Positions 1-7,495 of a DNA stretch of 64,000 bases are shown piece after piece (the stretch's first letter is position 1; every line of letters starts with the position of its first letter). The position numbers and the translations under genes were made by a program. Below the pieces are notes generated by a model. The model saw nothing but the letters and a program-made list of their open reading frames with translations. It was not told the DNA's origin and ran no database searches. This stretch comes from Sinorhizobium sp. BG8 (GTDB lineage Bacteria; Pseudomonadota; Alphaproteobacteria; Rhizobiales; Rhizobiaceae): contig NZ_CP044012.1 in the NCBI RefSeq assembly GCF_016864555.1, positions 1,050,501-1,114,500 of the forward strand. The letters are read 5' to 3'.

Positions 1-240
1 GCCCGCCGCTGCCCCGAGCCATGAGGGATGTGAAACTCGATGGCAGGCGCCCGCTCTGATCAGCCCCCCGCGCTTGCAATTCATTGGTACAGGGGCATCC
101 GCCGCTGATAGAATGGGCATGGTAGTCGGGGACATTGGCGGCGACGTCATCCTTATGCACGCATGTCCACTGATCCGTTGCTGCAGCGACGAAATCACCG
201 ATGACCTTGCGGCAGCTCCGAAGACAGGAGGGAAACGATC
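1..240. other. Left edge: no supported gene
   Basis: No gene is confidently supported here. One frame is open from base 2 to a TGA at 242-244, which would overlap the next gene's ATG as ATGA, so it could be the tail of a gene entering from the left. Its translation resembles no family I know and its third positions are only about 58% GC, lower than the neighbours appear to be. A second frame ends at a TGA at 57-59 and could equally be the end of an upstream gene. The AGGAGGG ribosome-binding site of the cupin gene lies just before 240. Confidence 0.3.
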
Positions 241-729
241 ATGAGCGAGCATCCTCACGATGAAGCCGATCGATGGAGGCTGGGTGGCGTCAGGGTCATC
301 AAAGGCGATCAACTTGACCCCAACACCCCGCAAACACCGGGCATGTTCCGCCAGGCGGCCATCAATCATGCTCGTGTCGGCGCGCAGAAGATCTGGGCCG
401 GCACTGTAGCAATCGAACCGAACGCAAAGACGGGTGTCCATCATCACGGTGCACTGGAGAGCGTTATCTACGTGCTCAGGGGCAAGGCGCGCATGCGTTG
501 GGGCGACCGGCTTGAGTATGTCGCGGAGGCCGGCCCCGGCGATTTCATCTACGTGCCACCCTATGTGCCCCATCAGGAAATCAACGCCGATCCGGACCAC
601 TCGCTGGAATGCGTGCTGGTGCGCTCTGACAATGAGGCGGTCGTCGTCAACATTTTCGACGTTGATCCCGTGGAGCAGCCGGAAGAGGTCTATTGGGTTG
701 ATCCCATTCACAAGCACCCGCATGAGTGA
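241..729 (+). CDS. Small cupin-domain protein
   Basis: A 162-residue single-domain cupin. The first metal-binding motif is visible as GVHHHGALE followed by a short beta strand (VIYVLRGKARM), and the second as GDFIYVPPYVPHQE, giving the usual His/His/Glu plus His ligand set. Family members bind a metal and act as small-molecule isomerases, dioxygenases or sensors, so the substrate cannot be named. The start is supported by a strong AGGAGGG site 8 bases upstream. No signal peptide is seen, so it should be cytoplasmic. It precedes the ArsR operon by about 60 bases on the same strand, but the operator between them suggests separate transcription. Confidence 0.8.
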   Translation: MSEHPHDEADRWRLGGVRVIKGDQLDPNTPQTPGMFRQAAINHARVGAQKIWAGTVAIEPNAKTGVHHHGALESVIYVLRGKARMRWGDRLEYVAEAGPGDFIYVPPYVPHQEINADPDHSLECVLVRSDNEAVVVNIFDVDPVEQPEEVYWVDPIHKHPHE

Positions 730-740
730 GTAAATAGGCC

Positions 741-786
741 AAATCAAACAGCATTGACTAATTGATTAGTATTTGCTATTTGATTT
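741..786. promoter_or_regulatory. Concentric palindromic operator and promoter of arsR gene
   Basis: Two inverted repeats share the same centre at 763.5: outer arms AAATCAAA (741-748) and TTTGATTT (779-786), inner arms ACTAAT (757-762) and ATTAGT (765-770). A possible -35 TTGACT (754-759) and -10 TATTTG (777-782), 17 bases apart, overlap them. This layout fits autorepression by the ArsR protein encoded immediately downstream. The predicted transcript would start within a few bases of the ATG at 791, so the message may be leaderless. Confidence 0.65.
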
Positions 787-790
787 TTGC

Positions 791-1120
791 ATGATCGAGG
801 CTGAAACCATAACCGCTGTCATGCGCGCCCTTGCCGATCCCACACGGCGGGCCGTTTACGAGCGCATCGTCAATTCAGACGAAATCACTGTCGTTGAATT
901 GACCCGAGGCAGCAGCGTCACACAGGGCGCCATCTCCCAACATCTCAAGTCTCTGAAACAGGCCGGTCTTGTGACCGAGCGCCCTGAGGGTCGGAATGTC
1001 TTCTATCGTGCCCGGCCAGACGGTCTGGAGCCACTGGCCGACTGGATGAGCCACTATGGTCTCTTCTGGCGCGAACGCTTTGCCGATCTGAGAAACCTCT
1101 TGAAGGACATCGACCCATGA
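791..1120 (+). CDS. ArsR-family winged-helix regulator
   Basis: A 109-residue ArsR/SmtB-type regulator. The N-terminus (ALADPTRRAVYERI) and recognition helix (TQGAISQHLKSLKQAGLV) are characteristic, followed by a wing (RPEGRNVFYRA). No paired cysteine metal site is seen, so it belongs to the non-metal branch commonly linked to SRPBCC proteins. I chose ATG 791; an in-frame TTG at 773 would place the operator inside the coding region. The stop overlaps the next gene's ATG as ATGA, indicating translational coupling. It probably represses itself and the following two genes from the palindrome at 741-786. The ligand is unknown. Confidence 0.85.
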   Translation: MIEAETITAVMRALADPTRRAVYERIVNSDEITVVELTRGSSVTQGAISQHLKSLKQAGLVTERPEGRNVFYRARPDGLEPLADWMSHYGLFWRERFADLRNLLKDIDP

Positions 1121-1596
1121 CCCAAGCGGTGAATCCGGAAACACACGCCATCGTCGTCGACGAAGTCTTCCCGCATGCGCCTGAGGTCATCTGGAAGGCC
1201 TTGACCAGCGGCGAGCTGATCGGTCGCTGGTTGATGGCGCCGAAGGGTTTCGAGCCCGTGGCTGGCAACCGTTTCACCTTTCAGACTACGCCTGCCGGCG
1301 AGTGGGACGGCACAATTCACTGCGAGGTCCTCGAGGTCGTGCCGAATGAACGACTGTCCTATGCCTGGAAAGGCGGCCATGAGGGCAATGAAGGTTATGG
1401 TTCGAAACTCGAAACAGTCGTCACCTTCGTTCTCTCCAGCACCGAAACAGGGACGCGCCTGCGCCTCGTTCATTCCGGCTTCGTGCTGCCGAAGAATGAT
1501 AGCGCCTACCGCAACATGAGCGAAGGCTGGAAGAAGGTGGTCAAGAGGCTCGATACCGTGGTCGCCGAGGAGGCGTCTACGCAAACGCTGCATTGA
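1117..1596 (+). CDS. SRPBCC (AHSA1-like) domain protein
   Basis: A 159-residue START/Bet v1-like (SRPBCC) protein of the activator-of-Hsp90-ATPase type. The family signature is visible in the N-terminal stretch with VFPHAPEVIWKALTSGELI and in the C-terminal helix beginning MSEGWKKVVKRLD. These proteins form a hydrophobic pocket and typically sit directly after an ArsR gene, as here with a four-base overlap. The biochemical role is unknown; it may bind or modify the effector sensed by the ArsR regulator. It is predicted to be cytoplasmic. Confidence 0.85.
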   Translation: MTQAVNPETHAIVVDEVFPHAPEVIWKALTSGELIGRWLMAPKGFEPVAGNRFTFQTTPAGEWDGTIHCEVLEVVPNERLSYAWKGGHEGNEGYGSKLETVVTFVLSSTETGTRLRLVHSGFVLPKNDSAYRNMSEGWKKVVKRLDTVVAEEASTQTLH

Positions 1597-1613
1597 AGCT
1601 TTAGGAGGACGAC

Positions 1614-2027
1614 ATGAGCAAGTCCTATACCGGCGGCTGCGCCTGTGGGGCGATCCGCTACGAGATATCAGGCGAGCCGGCCATGATGCTGGACTGCCAG
1701 TGCCGGCAATGTCAGCGCGACAGCGGCACCGGGCACCAATCGCACCTGACCTTCGTTGCCGCTGAAGTGAAGGTCGAGGGAGAAGCGTCGCATTGGCAGT
1801 CCGTTGGAGATGGCGGAACCGCAAAGCGGCGCGCCTTCTGCCCGACATGCGGATCGTCAGTCTACCTGACATTTCCCGACATGCCGGATGTGTTCATCGT
1901 CACACCGGCAAGTCTCGACGACCCCAGTCGCTACAAGCCGCAACTGGTGTCGTGGACGGCAGCCGGTCATCCCTGGGACCACCTCGACCCGGCACTGCCG
2001 AAGTTCGACAAGATGCCGGCAACGTGA
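1614..2027 (+). CDS. GFA-family zinc-binding protein
   Basis: A 137-residue protein of the GFA family (glutathione-dependent formaldehyde-activating enzyme fold). The zinc-binding cysteines are in place: GGCACGAIRYE near the start, DCQCRQCQRDSG around residues 31-42 and FCPTCGSSVY around residues 81-90. Most family members have no proven function, so the formaldehyde label should not be taken literally. A strong AGGAGG lies just upstream of the ATG, and the 17-base gap to the SRPBCC gene makes it the third gene of the ArsR operon. A terminator-like hairpin follows. Confidence 0.85.
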   Translation: MSKSYTGGCACGAIRYEISGEPAMMLDCQCRQCQRDSGTGHQSHLTFVAAEVKVEGEASHWQSVGDGGTAKRRAFCPTCGSSVYLTFPDMPDVFIVTPASLDDPSRYKPQLVSWTAAGHPWDHLDPALPKFDKMPAT

Positions 2028-2046
2028 AGTAGAGCGTCCTGATTTT

Positions 2047-2102
2047 GGATGGCAGCTGGGGCGAAACAGGAACTGTTCCCCCAGTCCCGTCCTCCATCTT
2101 TT
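2047..2102 (+). terminator. Probable terminator after GFA gene
   Basis: A hairpin with paired segments CTGGGG (2056-2061)/CCCCAG (2079-2084) and ACAG (2066-2069)/CTGT (2073-2076) is flanked by GGATGG and CCATC and followed by TTTT. It lies directly downstream of the ArsR-SRPBCC-GFA operon and would terminate it. Confidence 0.5.
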
Positions 2103-2264
2103 CCTTATGCCGGGAAATCCTCGACGCCGCCTAAAAACAATGTGTTAACCCGCTGTGGCATTGCCAGGTCATCGCGCGGTGCCAAACTGTTGTCGAACCA
2201 ATCCCGCAGGTTTACTCTGACATTTGCTGACTACGGCAACAGAACCTCGCCGGAGTTGGGCGTC

Positions 2265-2440
2265 ATGCGCATCCAGGATGTGATGGCGATAAATGTAGTC
2301 TGGGTGCCCGATGACAACGGCGTCAGACAGGCGGCCCATCGCATGCCCGTCAATCCCGTCAGCGATGTTCCTGTCGTTGATCATGGGGCGGCGTGTCAGG
2401 CTGCATCGAGTGAGACGTGGACAGTCCGAACAGGGACGTC
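2265..2440 (+). pseudogene. Decayed CBS-domain protein fragment
   Basis: Starting at ATG 2265 the translation MRIQDVMAINVVWVPDDNG, then VRQAAHRM and VSDVPVVDHG, follows the first half of a CBS domain (xxDVMtxxVvtVxpdxsvrqAa...vsglPVvD). The continuation expected in the family (GrvvGiisegDl) appears only after a frame change near 2387-2393 and then meets an in-frame TGA. The rest of the usual two-CBS protein is missing. I read it as a remnant of a signal-transduction CBS gene. The stretch 2103-2612 otherwise shows no gene. Confidence 0.55.
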
Positions 2441-2612
2441 TTCGACTGTCTCGCTCGCAGTGCACCGGACCGTTTGATGACGGGAACGGTATTGCTCTGG
2501 GTAGCCGTCGCTTCGCTGCCCTCTGCGCCTGAAAGCACCATTGCGACCAAAGTGAATTTCACCCGCCGGAATGCCGATTGCACCGAACCTTCTGCAAAAA
2601 GGGAACTGGGCC

Positions 2613-4964
2613 ATGAACAAGGGCGTGCTCTCCAATCAAAATGACGGGCTTTCCAGAAGAGAACTCCTAACGATGGCAGGAGTCACCGCCGTCACTCTCG
2701 CGAGCTACAGCCATAGTGCCAGGGGAGCTCCCGGCGGCGAGACCATCGTGATTGAAGAGGTGAAGCAGGGAGAGGACGTCTTCGCCTATATCACCAGGGT
2801 CAAAGGCGCCTTTGATCTAACAGGCTATCAGCAGGTGATCGGTGCCGCCAACATGTTCAAGGAGGGAGACCAGACGATTGGAGTGGGTGCCAAGGACGAG
2901 GCGACGCGAACGAACGCTCGCGCCCTTCTGGCAAACACGAAGATCAAGGACCTGCACCAGCGACCGTTGTTCGAGGACGATCTTCAGAGGCTGATCTGGC
3001 AGACCACCGACCAGGCCCAGTATGAGGTGGTCAAGGACTGGACGATGGGTCAGCTGAAGGAATTTCTCCTGAGCGAACCGGAAGACAAGATCAAAGGCAT
3101 CATGAATGGACTCAGCAGCGACACGATAGGCTGTGTGCCAAAACTGATGAGCGATGAAGAGCTGACCGCCCTGAGCCAAAAGATCTTCAACGTCATGCCC
3201 GGAACCAAGCTGGGGGCAAAGGGGTACATGGGCGCCCGCATCCAGCCCAACTCCCCCACGGACCATCCCGACGACGTCGCCTGGCAGGTCTTCGATGCGT
3301 TCTCCTATGCGACAGGCGACATTGTCATTGGCACCAACCCGGTGGACAGCACGGTCGCAAGCGTGGCTGCAGTCGAACGTGCACTCAAGGATATCGTCGA
3401 TACGTTCAAGCTGCAGGAAGTGATCCCGTGGTGCGTGCTCGCGCACATCGATGTCCAGGCCGAGGTCAGCGAGACATTCCCGGGAACCGTTTCCACGATG
3501 TTCCAGAGTCTTGCCGGGACAGATGACTGTAACAAGATCTTCGACATCACGAACGAGAAGATTCTGAAGTATGCGCATGTGAAGACCGGAGAGAGATACG
3601 GTCTCTACTTTGAAACCGGGCAAGGTTCGGAGTTCACCAATGGCGCGGCGAATGGCGTCGACATGATGGTGCTGGAGTCGCGGAAGTACGGCTTCAGCAG
3701 GGCGGTGGGCATGGAGCTAGCAAAGGTGCAGCCGAGAGGCGCATGGCTCCATATCAACGATGTTGCCGGTTTCATTGGGCCGGAAGTCTTCAAGACCCGG
3801 GAACAACTGGTGCGATGCTGTCTCGAGGACATGGTCATGGGCAAGCTCCATGGGCTGACCATCGGCCTGGATATCTGCACGACCCTGCACATGACCGTCA
3901 GCCTCGACGACCTGGATTGGTGCCAGGACCAGATCATGCCGGCCAATCCTGCCTATGTGATCGCGCTACCCACCAAGAATGATCCGATGTTGAGCTATCT
4001 GACGACCGCGTTCCAGGATCACGTGAGGATAAGGGACAAGTTCGGTTTCAAGGTCAATGATGCGATGTGGGACTTCTACAAACAGATCGGCATCGTTGGC
4101 GAGGACAACAGCTACACTTCAAACTACGGAGATCCTCTCTGGGTCTACTATCAGTTTCGCCTCGCCAAGGGCGACAAACGATCCAAGGAAGAGATCTATG
4201 CGGAAGGCCTGCAGAAAATGCGGGAAGTTGAAGCCAGGGGCGTCGATCTGGCCACGGGACATGGCGAGAAAATCTGGGACCTCAATCCCCCGCTCGCCGC
4301 CAAGGTGAAGAGCCTCTACGACGACGCCAAACTGTCTCTCTGGGCCGAGCTTACGCCCGAGTTTATCGGCAGCTTACCTGATGTCGTGCCGGTCCACACC
4401 TTGTCCAAGGACCGGAACGATTACATCGCCCACCCTGCTACAGGTGAGGTGCTGAGCCCGGAAGCAATCCTGGAGATTGAAAGGATAAGAGAGTCCTGGG
4501 GAGACGATTTGCCCAAGGGCCAGATCGTCATTTCGGACGGTCTGAACGCCAAGGCCATCATGGACGACGGACATCTCGCGCCCTACCTCGTGGAAATGCG
4601 CCATCTGCTTGCCGATGCCGGGGTTACCATGAGCGACAAGAACATCGTGGTGACAAGTGGAAGGGTGCGAGCCGGCTATCGGATCGGGGAATTGCTCTTC
4701 GCGGATGCCGATCCCAACAGCCTCCGGGGAATTCTCCATATCATCGGCGAGCGGCCCGGGACGATGCACCACGCCTATTCGGTCTACATCACCGTCGCCA
4801 AGGGCAAACGCTGGTCCGAGAAGGACATCGACCACGATATCACCAGGCTTGTGAGCAATGTCGCCGACACGGCCCTGCCACCAAGGGAAGCTGCCCGGGA
4901 GACCCTGACGATTATCCGGGAGATCGTCGGCAAGAACGTGAATGGCAGTCGACGCTACGGATAG
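2613..4964 (+). CDS. eutBC: Ethanolamine ammonia-lyase, EutB-EutC fusion with Tat signal
   Basis: A 783-residue protein joining both subunits of adenosylcobalamin-dependent ethanolamine ammonia-lyase, which converts ethanolamine to acetaldehyde and ammonia. Residues about 45-480 match EutB, including LYFETGQGSE, which holds the substrate-binding glutamate, and FIGPE. The last roughly 220 residues match EutC (QIVISDGLNAKAIM, GRVRAGYRIGELL, IIGERPG). Residues 14-40 look like a twin-arginine signal (SRRELL, hydrophobic stretch, Ala-rich end). I chose ATG 2613, which has AAAGGGA upstream, over ATG 2571. The usual eut reactivase and shell genes are absent, and export of a B12 enzyme would be unusual. 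The fusion assignment is firm; localisation is inference. Confidence 0.88.
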   Translation: MNKGVLSNQNDGLSRRELLTMAGVTAVTLASYSHSARGAPGGETIVIEEVKQGEDVFAYITRVKGAFDLTGYQQVIGAANMFKEGDQTIGVGAKDEATRTNARALLANTKIKDLHQRPLFEDDLQRLIWQTTDQAQYEVVKDWTMGQLKEFLLSEPEDKIKGIMNGLSSDTIGCVPKLMSDEELTALSQKIFNVMPGTKLGAKGYMGARIQPNSPTDHPDDVAWQVFDAFSYATGDIVIGTNPVDSTVASVAAVERALKDIVDTFKLQEVIPWCVLAHIDVQAEVSETFPGTVSTMFQSLAGTDDCNKIFDITNEKILKYAHVKTGERYGLYFETGQGSEFTNGAANGVDMMVLESRKYGFSRAVGMELAKVQPRGAWLHINDVAGFIGPEVFKTREQLVRCCLEDMVMGKLHGLTIGLDICTTLHMTVSLDDLDWCQDQIMPANPAYVIALPTKNDPMLSYLTTAFQDHVRIRDKFGFKVNDAMWDFYKQIGIVGEDNSYTSNYGDPLWVYYQFRLAKGDKRSKEEIYAEGLQKMREVEARGVDLATGHGEKIWDLNPPLAAKVKSLYDDAKLSLWAELTPEFIGSLPDVVPVHTLSKDRNDYIAHPATGEVLSPEAILEIERIRESWGDDLPKGQIVISDGLNAKAIMDDGHLAPYLVEMRHLLADAGVTMSDKNIVVTSGRVRAGYRIGELLFADADPNSLRGILHIIGERPGTMHHAYSVYITVAKGKRWSEKDIDHDITRLVSNVADTALPPREAARETLTIIREIVGKNVNGSRRYG

Positions 4965-5168
4965 TAGCGGATCGAGCCTCAGTGCGATGGGCCCGCCTCT
5001 GCGCTGAACGTTTGAACCCGAGGCGCTTCAGGCGGTCACGCCTTCGCCTTGGGCCGACAACGTGGAAGGCTCACCGGCTGTTTTCCAGGTGCGAAGGCTC
5101 GTCTGGAGCGCGTCGCATTTTTCGACAGCAAACCGGCGGAAGCGGCGCAATGGAACTGGCGCTTCGCC

Positions 5169-5873
5169 TCACATCCCGATTTCCAGGCGCTCGTCCCGCA
5201 CCAACAGCTTGCGCACCTGCTCCACGATCTGGTCGGCATGGGCGCGGCCGAGCCGCTCGGACAGGGCAAGGTCCCGCGCAGCGATAGCCGCAATCATCTC
5301 GTCGTGCTCCTCCACGAAGCGGTGAGGCAGACGATCATGGTAGGACTGGTAGTAGAGGCGAAGGATACGCCGCCCCTCGTCGAGCAGGCGTTTGAAGAGG
5401 CTCGTGAAGTAGGGATTTCGGCCCGCTTCTGCGATAGCCAGGTGGAAAGCGGCATTGGTGGCGATCATCGCCAGCGCATCCTGTGCTTCGACGGCCGCGG
5501 CGAACTCAGCCTGCAGCGCCCGGATGCCATCGAGATCGGCAGGCCGGTGGTATTGGGCGGCAAGCTGGGTCGTGACCCGATACATCAGCGTCAGCGCGTC
5601 GAAATAGGTGTGCATGTTGAGGAAGTCGATATTCGACACCATCGTCGACCGGTTGGGCAGCGTGTCGATCAGCCCCTCCCCGGAAAGACGCACGAGCGCC
5701 TCCCGGATCGGCGTGCGCGACATTCCGAAACGCTCAGCAAGCTGGACCTCGTCTATCGCGCTCCCGGGCAAAATGACCAGATCCAGTATCTCGTCGCGGA
5801 GCACGTCATAGACGAGCCGCGCTCCCGAACCGCGCTTGCGCTCGGCTCCGCCTGCTGTTTCCATCTCAGTCAT
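5169..5873 (-). CDS. GntR-family (FCD) regulator
   Basis: A 234-residue transcription factor. The N-terminal winged helix is typical of GntR (LVYDVLRDEILDLVILPGS, then MSRTPIREALVRLSGEGLI at about residues 47-65) and the all-helical C-terminal domain is of the FCD type, with NAAFHLAIAEAG and a late HADQIVEQV helix. FCD regulators usually sense organic acids, amino acids or related metabolites through a metal-bound pocket. ATG 5873 is preferred because GAAGGG lies about 7 bases upstream; a longer frame reaches 5954. It is convergent with the ethanolamine ammonia-lyase fusion, and whether it controls that gene cannot be judged from sequence. Confidence 0.85.
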   Translation of the reverse strand: MTEMETAGGAERKRGSGARLVYDVLRDEILDLVILPGSAIDEVQLAERFGMSRTPIREALVRLSGEGLIDTLPNRSTMVSNIDFLNMHTYFDALTLMYRVTTQLAAQYHRPADLDGIRALQAEFAAAVEAQDALAMIATNAAFHLAIAEAGRNPYFTSLFKRLLDEGRRILRLYYQSYHDRLPHRFVEEHDEMIAAIAARDLALSERLGRAHADQIVEQVRKLLVRDERLEIGM

Positions 5874-6207
5874 TGAACACCCTTCGTCACAGCCCACACC
5901 ACCCCGCACGCGCCGGATCGTCAGCATCCACCCCGCGATGCACCGATTTAACATAGCCGTGCCCGTCAGGCATCCCGCCTTAGTCCAATTCCACCGGGCA
6001 CTTGTGACAGTATTTCTTCACCGGACCTGCCCTTCTCTTCTTTCAGAGATGGAACGGACTTGCGCCGGAGGAAACGGTCGGCTCTCCCCTGGAACAAACC
6101 GCATGAACAACTGCGGCACGGGGAAGTGGCGCGCCCAGGCAAGACCCTGCCATAGCTGGCGGGAATGATTTGCCTCGCAGCCGTCCCCGTCGGCTGCCGC
6201 GGCTCCG
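5874..6207. other. Intergenic stretch without a gene
   Basis: This 334-base gap lies between the GntR start and the end of the deamidase gene. Open frames crossing it are continuations of shadows of neighbouring genes. The only structure I see is a hairpin at 6177-6197 next to the end of the deamidase gene. The GntR promoter must lie here, but I could not identify convincing hexamers. Confidence 0.5.
6177..6197 (-). terminator. Hairpin downstream of deamidase gene
   Basis: A perfect inverted repeat GCAGCCG (6177-6183)/CGGCTGC (6191-6197) with a 7-base loop begins 11 bases after the stop codon of the minus-strand deamidase gene. No T-run follows, so it may act as a weak terminator or mRNA end stabiliser. 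Confidence 0.4.
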
Positions 6208-7320
6208 TTACGGGCAATACGCGTAAGGCGGCGGGCCCTGCTGGAACGCGCGATTCAGGAGTCGGAGGCGATATTTGGCGAGTTGCTCGTTGGTCTTGAC
6301 ATAGGTGGGGTCTGTCTCGCTGCCCCAGAGATAGTAGATAGAGGCGTCGCTGGGCGTCAGCGTGGCGGCCGCATCGCCCTGAACGCCCTTCCATGTTGCC
6401 TGCGAGACGGGCGTGGAAAACAGCGCGGGATCGATTACCATCTGCTCCGTCCAGAACCAGCCCTGGCGCACACACAGCGTCGGAGCGACATGCCAGCCCC
6501 ATACGACGAAGCAGTTGGGATTGTTCCTGGTTGCGGCGCGCAGGCTACCCTGTATCCACACCTTGCGCGGCCTGAAACCCATGTTGATGATCAGGCGGCA
6601 CATCTCGTGCGCGCGAGCCCAGCAGCCGTCATCGGGATAGAGAAAAGGGATGCAGGGAGCTGGCACGGTGAGAGGTGGGCAGGTCGTCGCGCCCATGGCG
6701 TTGAAAATCTGCTGGGCAGTCGCACTCGAAACGCAGCGAAACCACCACCATGGCCAGATTGGCCAGCGCCAGATCCAGTCAAGCAGACGCCTCCACCATG
6801 GCCATATAAGGGGCGGCAGTTCGGGTTTGGGCCATGGCGGAAGCGGCGCGTCATCGGGGCCTGGCGTGTAGCCGCGAACATCGATGATGTTGTGCGCATC
6901 ATCTTGGGTGATGACGAGCAGCCGCCCTGAATCGATCGTCGCCCGCAGCAGCGACTCGAACGTCGCGAAATCGACGTTGTCACGCCTCAATGTATGGCGA
7001 CCGTGAGACCGGTCGAGCATAATCTCATAGCCCTGGTCGCTCGGATTCATGCTCATTACGCGCGTCACGTCCGGGATCAGCAGCCGAGTGATCGTCGCGG
7101 TGTTGGGATCGATCTCGAGATAGACCGGTGCCTTGAGCCTCGCGAGCCCGTCAAGGACCTGCAGGAAGCCGTTCGATCGTTCATCGCCCGGGTCAAGCCG
7201 GACGCGGCGCCCTTCATCGAGATTGACCCAAAGCCCTCCGCGCAGCAGATCGGCAGCAGGCCGGTCTAGCGGAGGATCGAATTCAATACGGGTCGAGACA
7301 ATCGCATTCGGATTTGGCAT
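6208..7320 (-). CDS. Protein-glutaminase-like deamidase with Trp-rich segment
   Basis: A 370-residue protein whose C-terminal part (about 200-355) matches the protein-glutaminase family, which deamidates glutamine side chains. The Cys-His-Asp triad can be placed at C233 (DGCWARAHEM), H277 (WGWHVAP) and D297 (MVIDPALF), and the family's late DPTY-KTN motif is present. Residues 1-160 form an unknown domain with no recognised motif. Residues 163-194 are extraordinary: eleven tryptophans within 31 residues, mixed with Pro and Arg (for example LIWPWWRRLLDWIWRW). No standard signal peptide is seen. Substrate and location are unknown; a membrane-active or secreted effector is possible. It stands alone on the minus strand. 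Confidence 0.75.
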   Translation of the reverse strand: MPNPNAIVSTRIEFDPPLDRPAADLLRGGLWVNLDEGRRVRLDPGDERSNGFLQVLDGLARLKAPVYLEIDPNTATITRLLIPDVTRVMSMNPSDQGYEIMLDRSHGRHTLRRDNVDFATFESLLRATIDSGRLLVITQDDAHNIIDVRGYTPGPDDAPLPPWPKPELPPLIWPWWRRLLDWIWRWPIWPWWWFRCVSSATAQQIFNAMGATTCPPLTVPAPCIPFLYPDDGCWARAHEMCRLIINMGFRPRKVWIQGSLRAATRNNPNCFVVWGWHVAPTLCVRQGWFWTEQMVIDPALFSTPVSQATWKGVQGDAAATLTPSDASIYYLWGSETDPTYVKTNEQLAKYRLRLLNRAFQQGPPPYAYCP

Positions 7321-7433
7321 GCCACACCTCCCGCGAGTTGTGCCACGATACCAGAGCGCTGCGCGTCTGTCCCAATGTCAGCATGCCTTGCATTGGTTTT
7401 CAGAACCCCGATCGTTCTTGATTGGAGTTCGTC

Positions 7434-7455
7434 GCGCGCACTATCCGGTGCGCGC
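7434..7455 (-). terminator. Hairpin downstream of TonB receptor gene
   Basis: A perfect 8-base stem GCGCGCAC (7434-7441)/GTGCGCGC (7448-7455) with a 6-base loop lies about 40 bases past the stop codon of the receptor gene. There is no clear T-run, so rho-independent function is uncertain. Confidence 0.45.
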
Positions 7456-7495
7456 GGCTCTTCATTGGGCGATATCCACGCTGGCGTTCGGGTAC

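Noticed and set aside
2-244. Open frame running in from the left edge and overlapping the cupin ATG as ATGA
   Set aside because: No family resemblance and low third-position GC; kept only as a note on the left edge.
5049-5876. Long plus-strand frame opposite the GntR gene
   Set aside because: It is the antisense shadow of a clear GntR/FCD protein.
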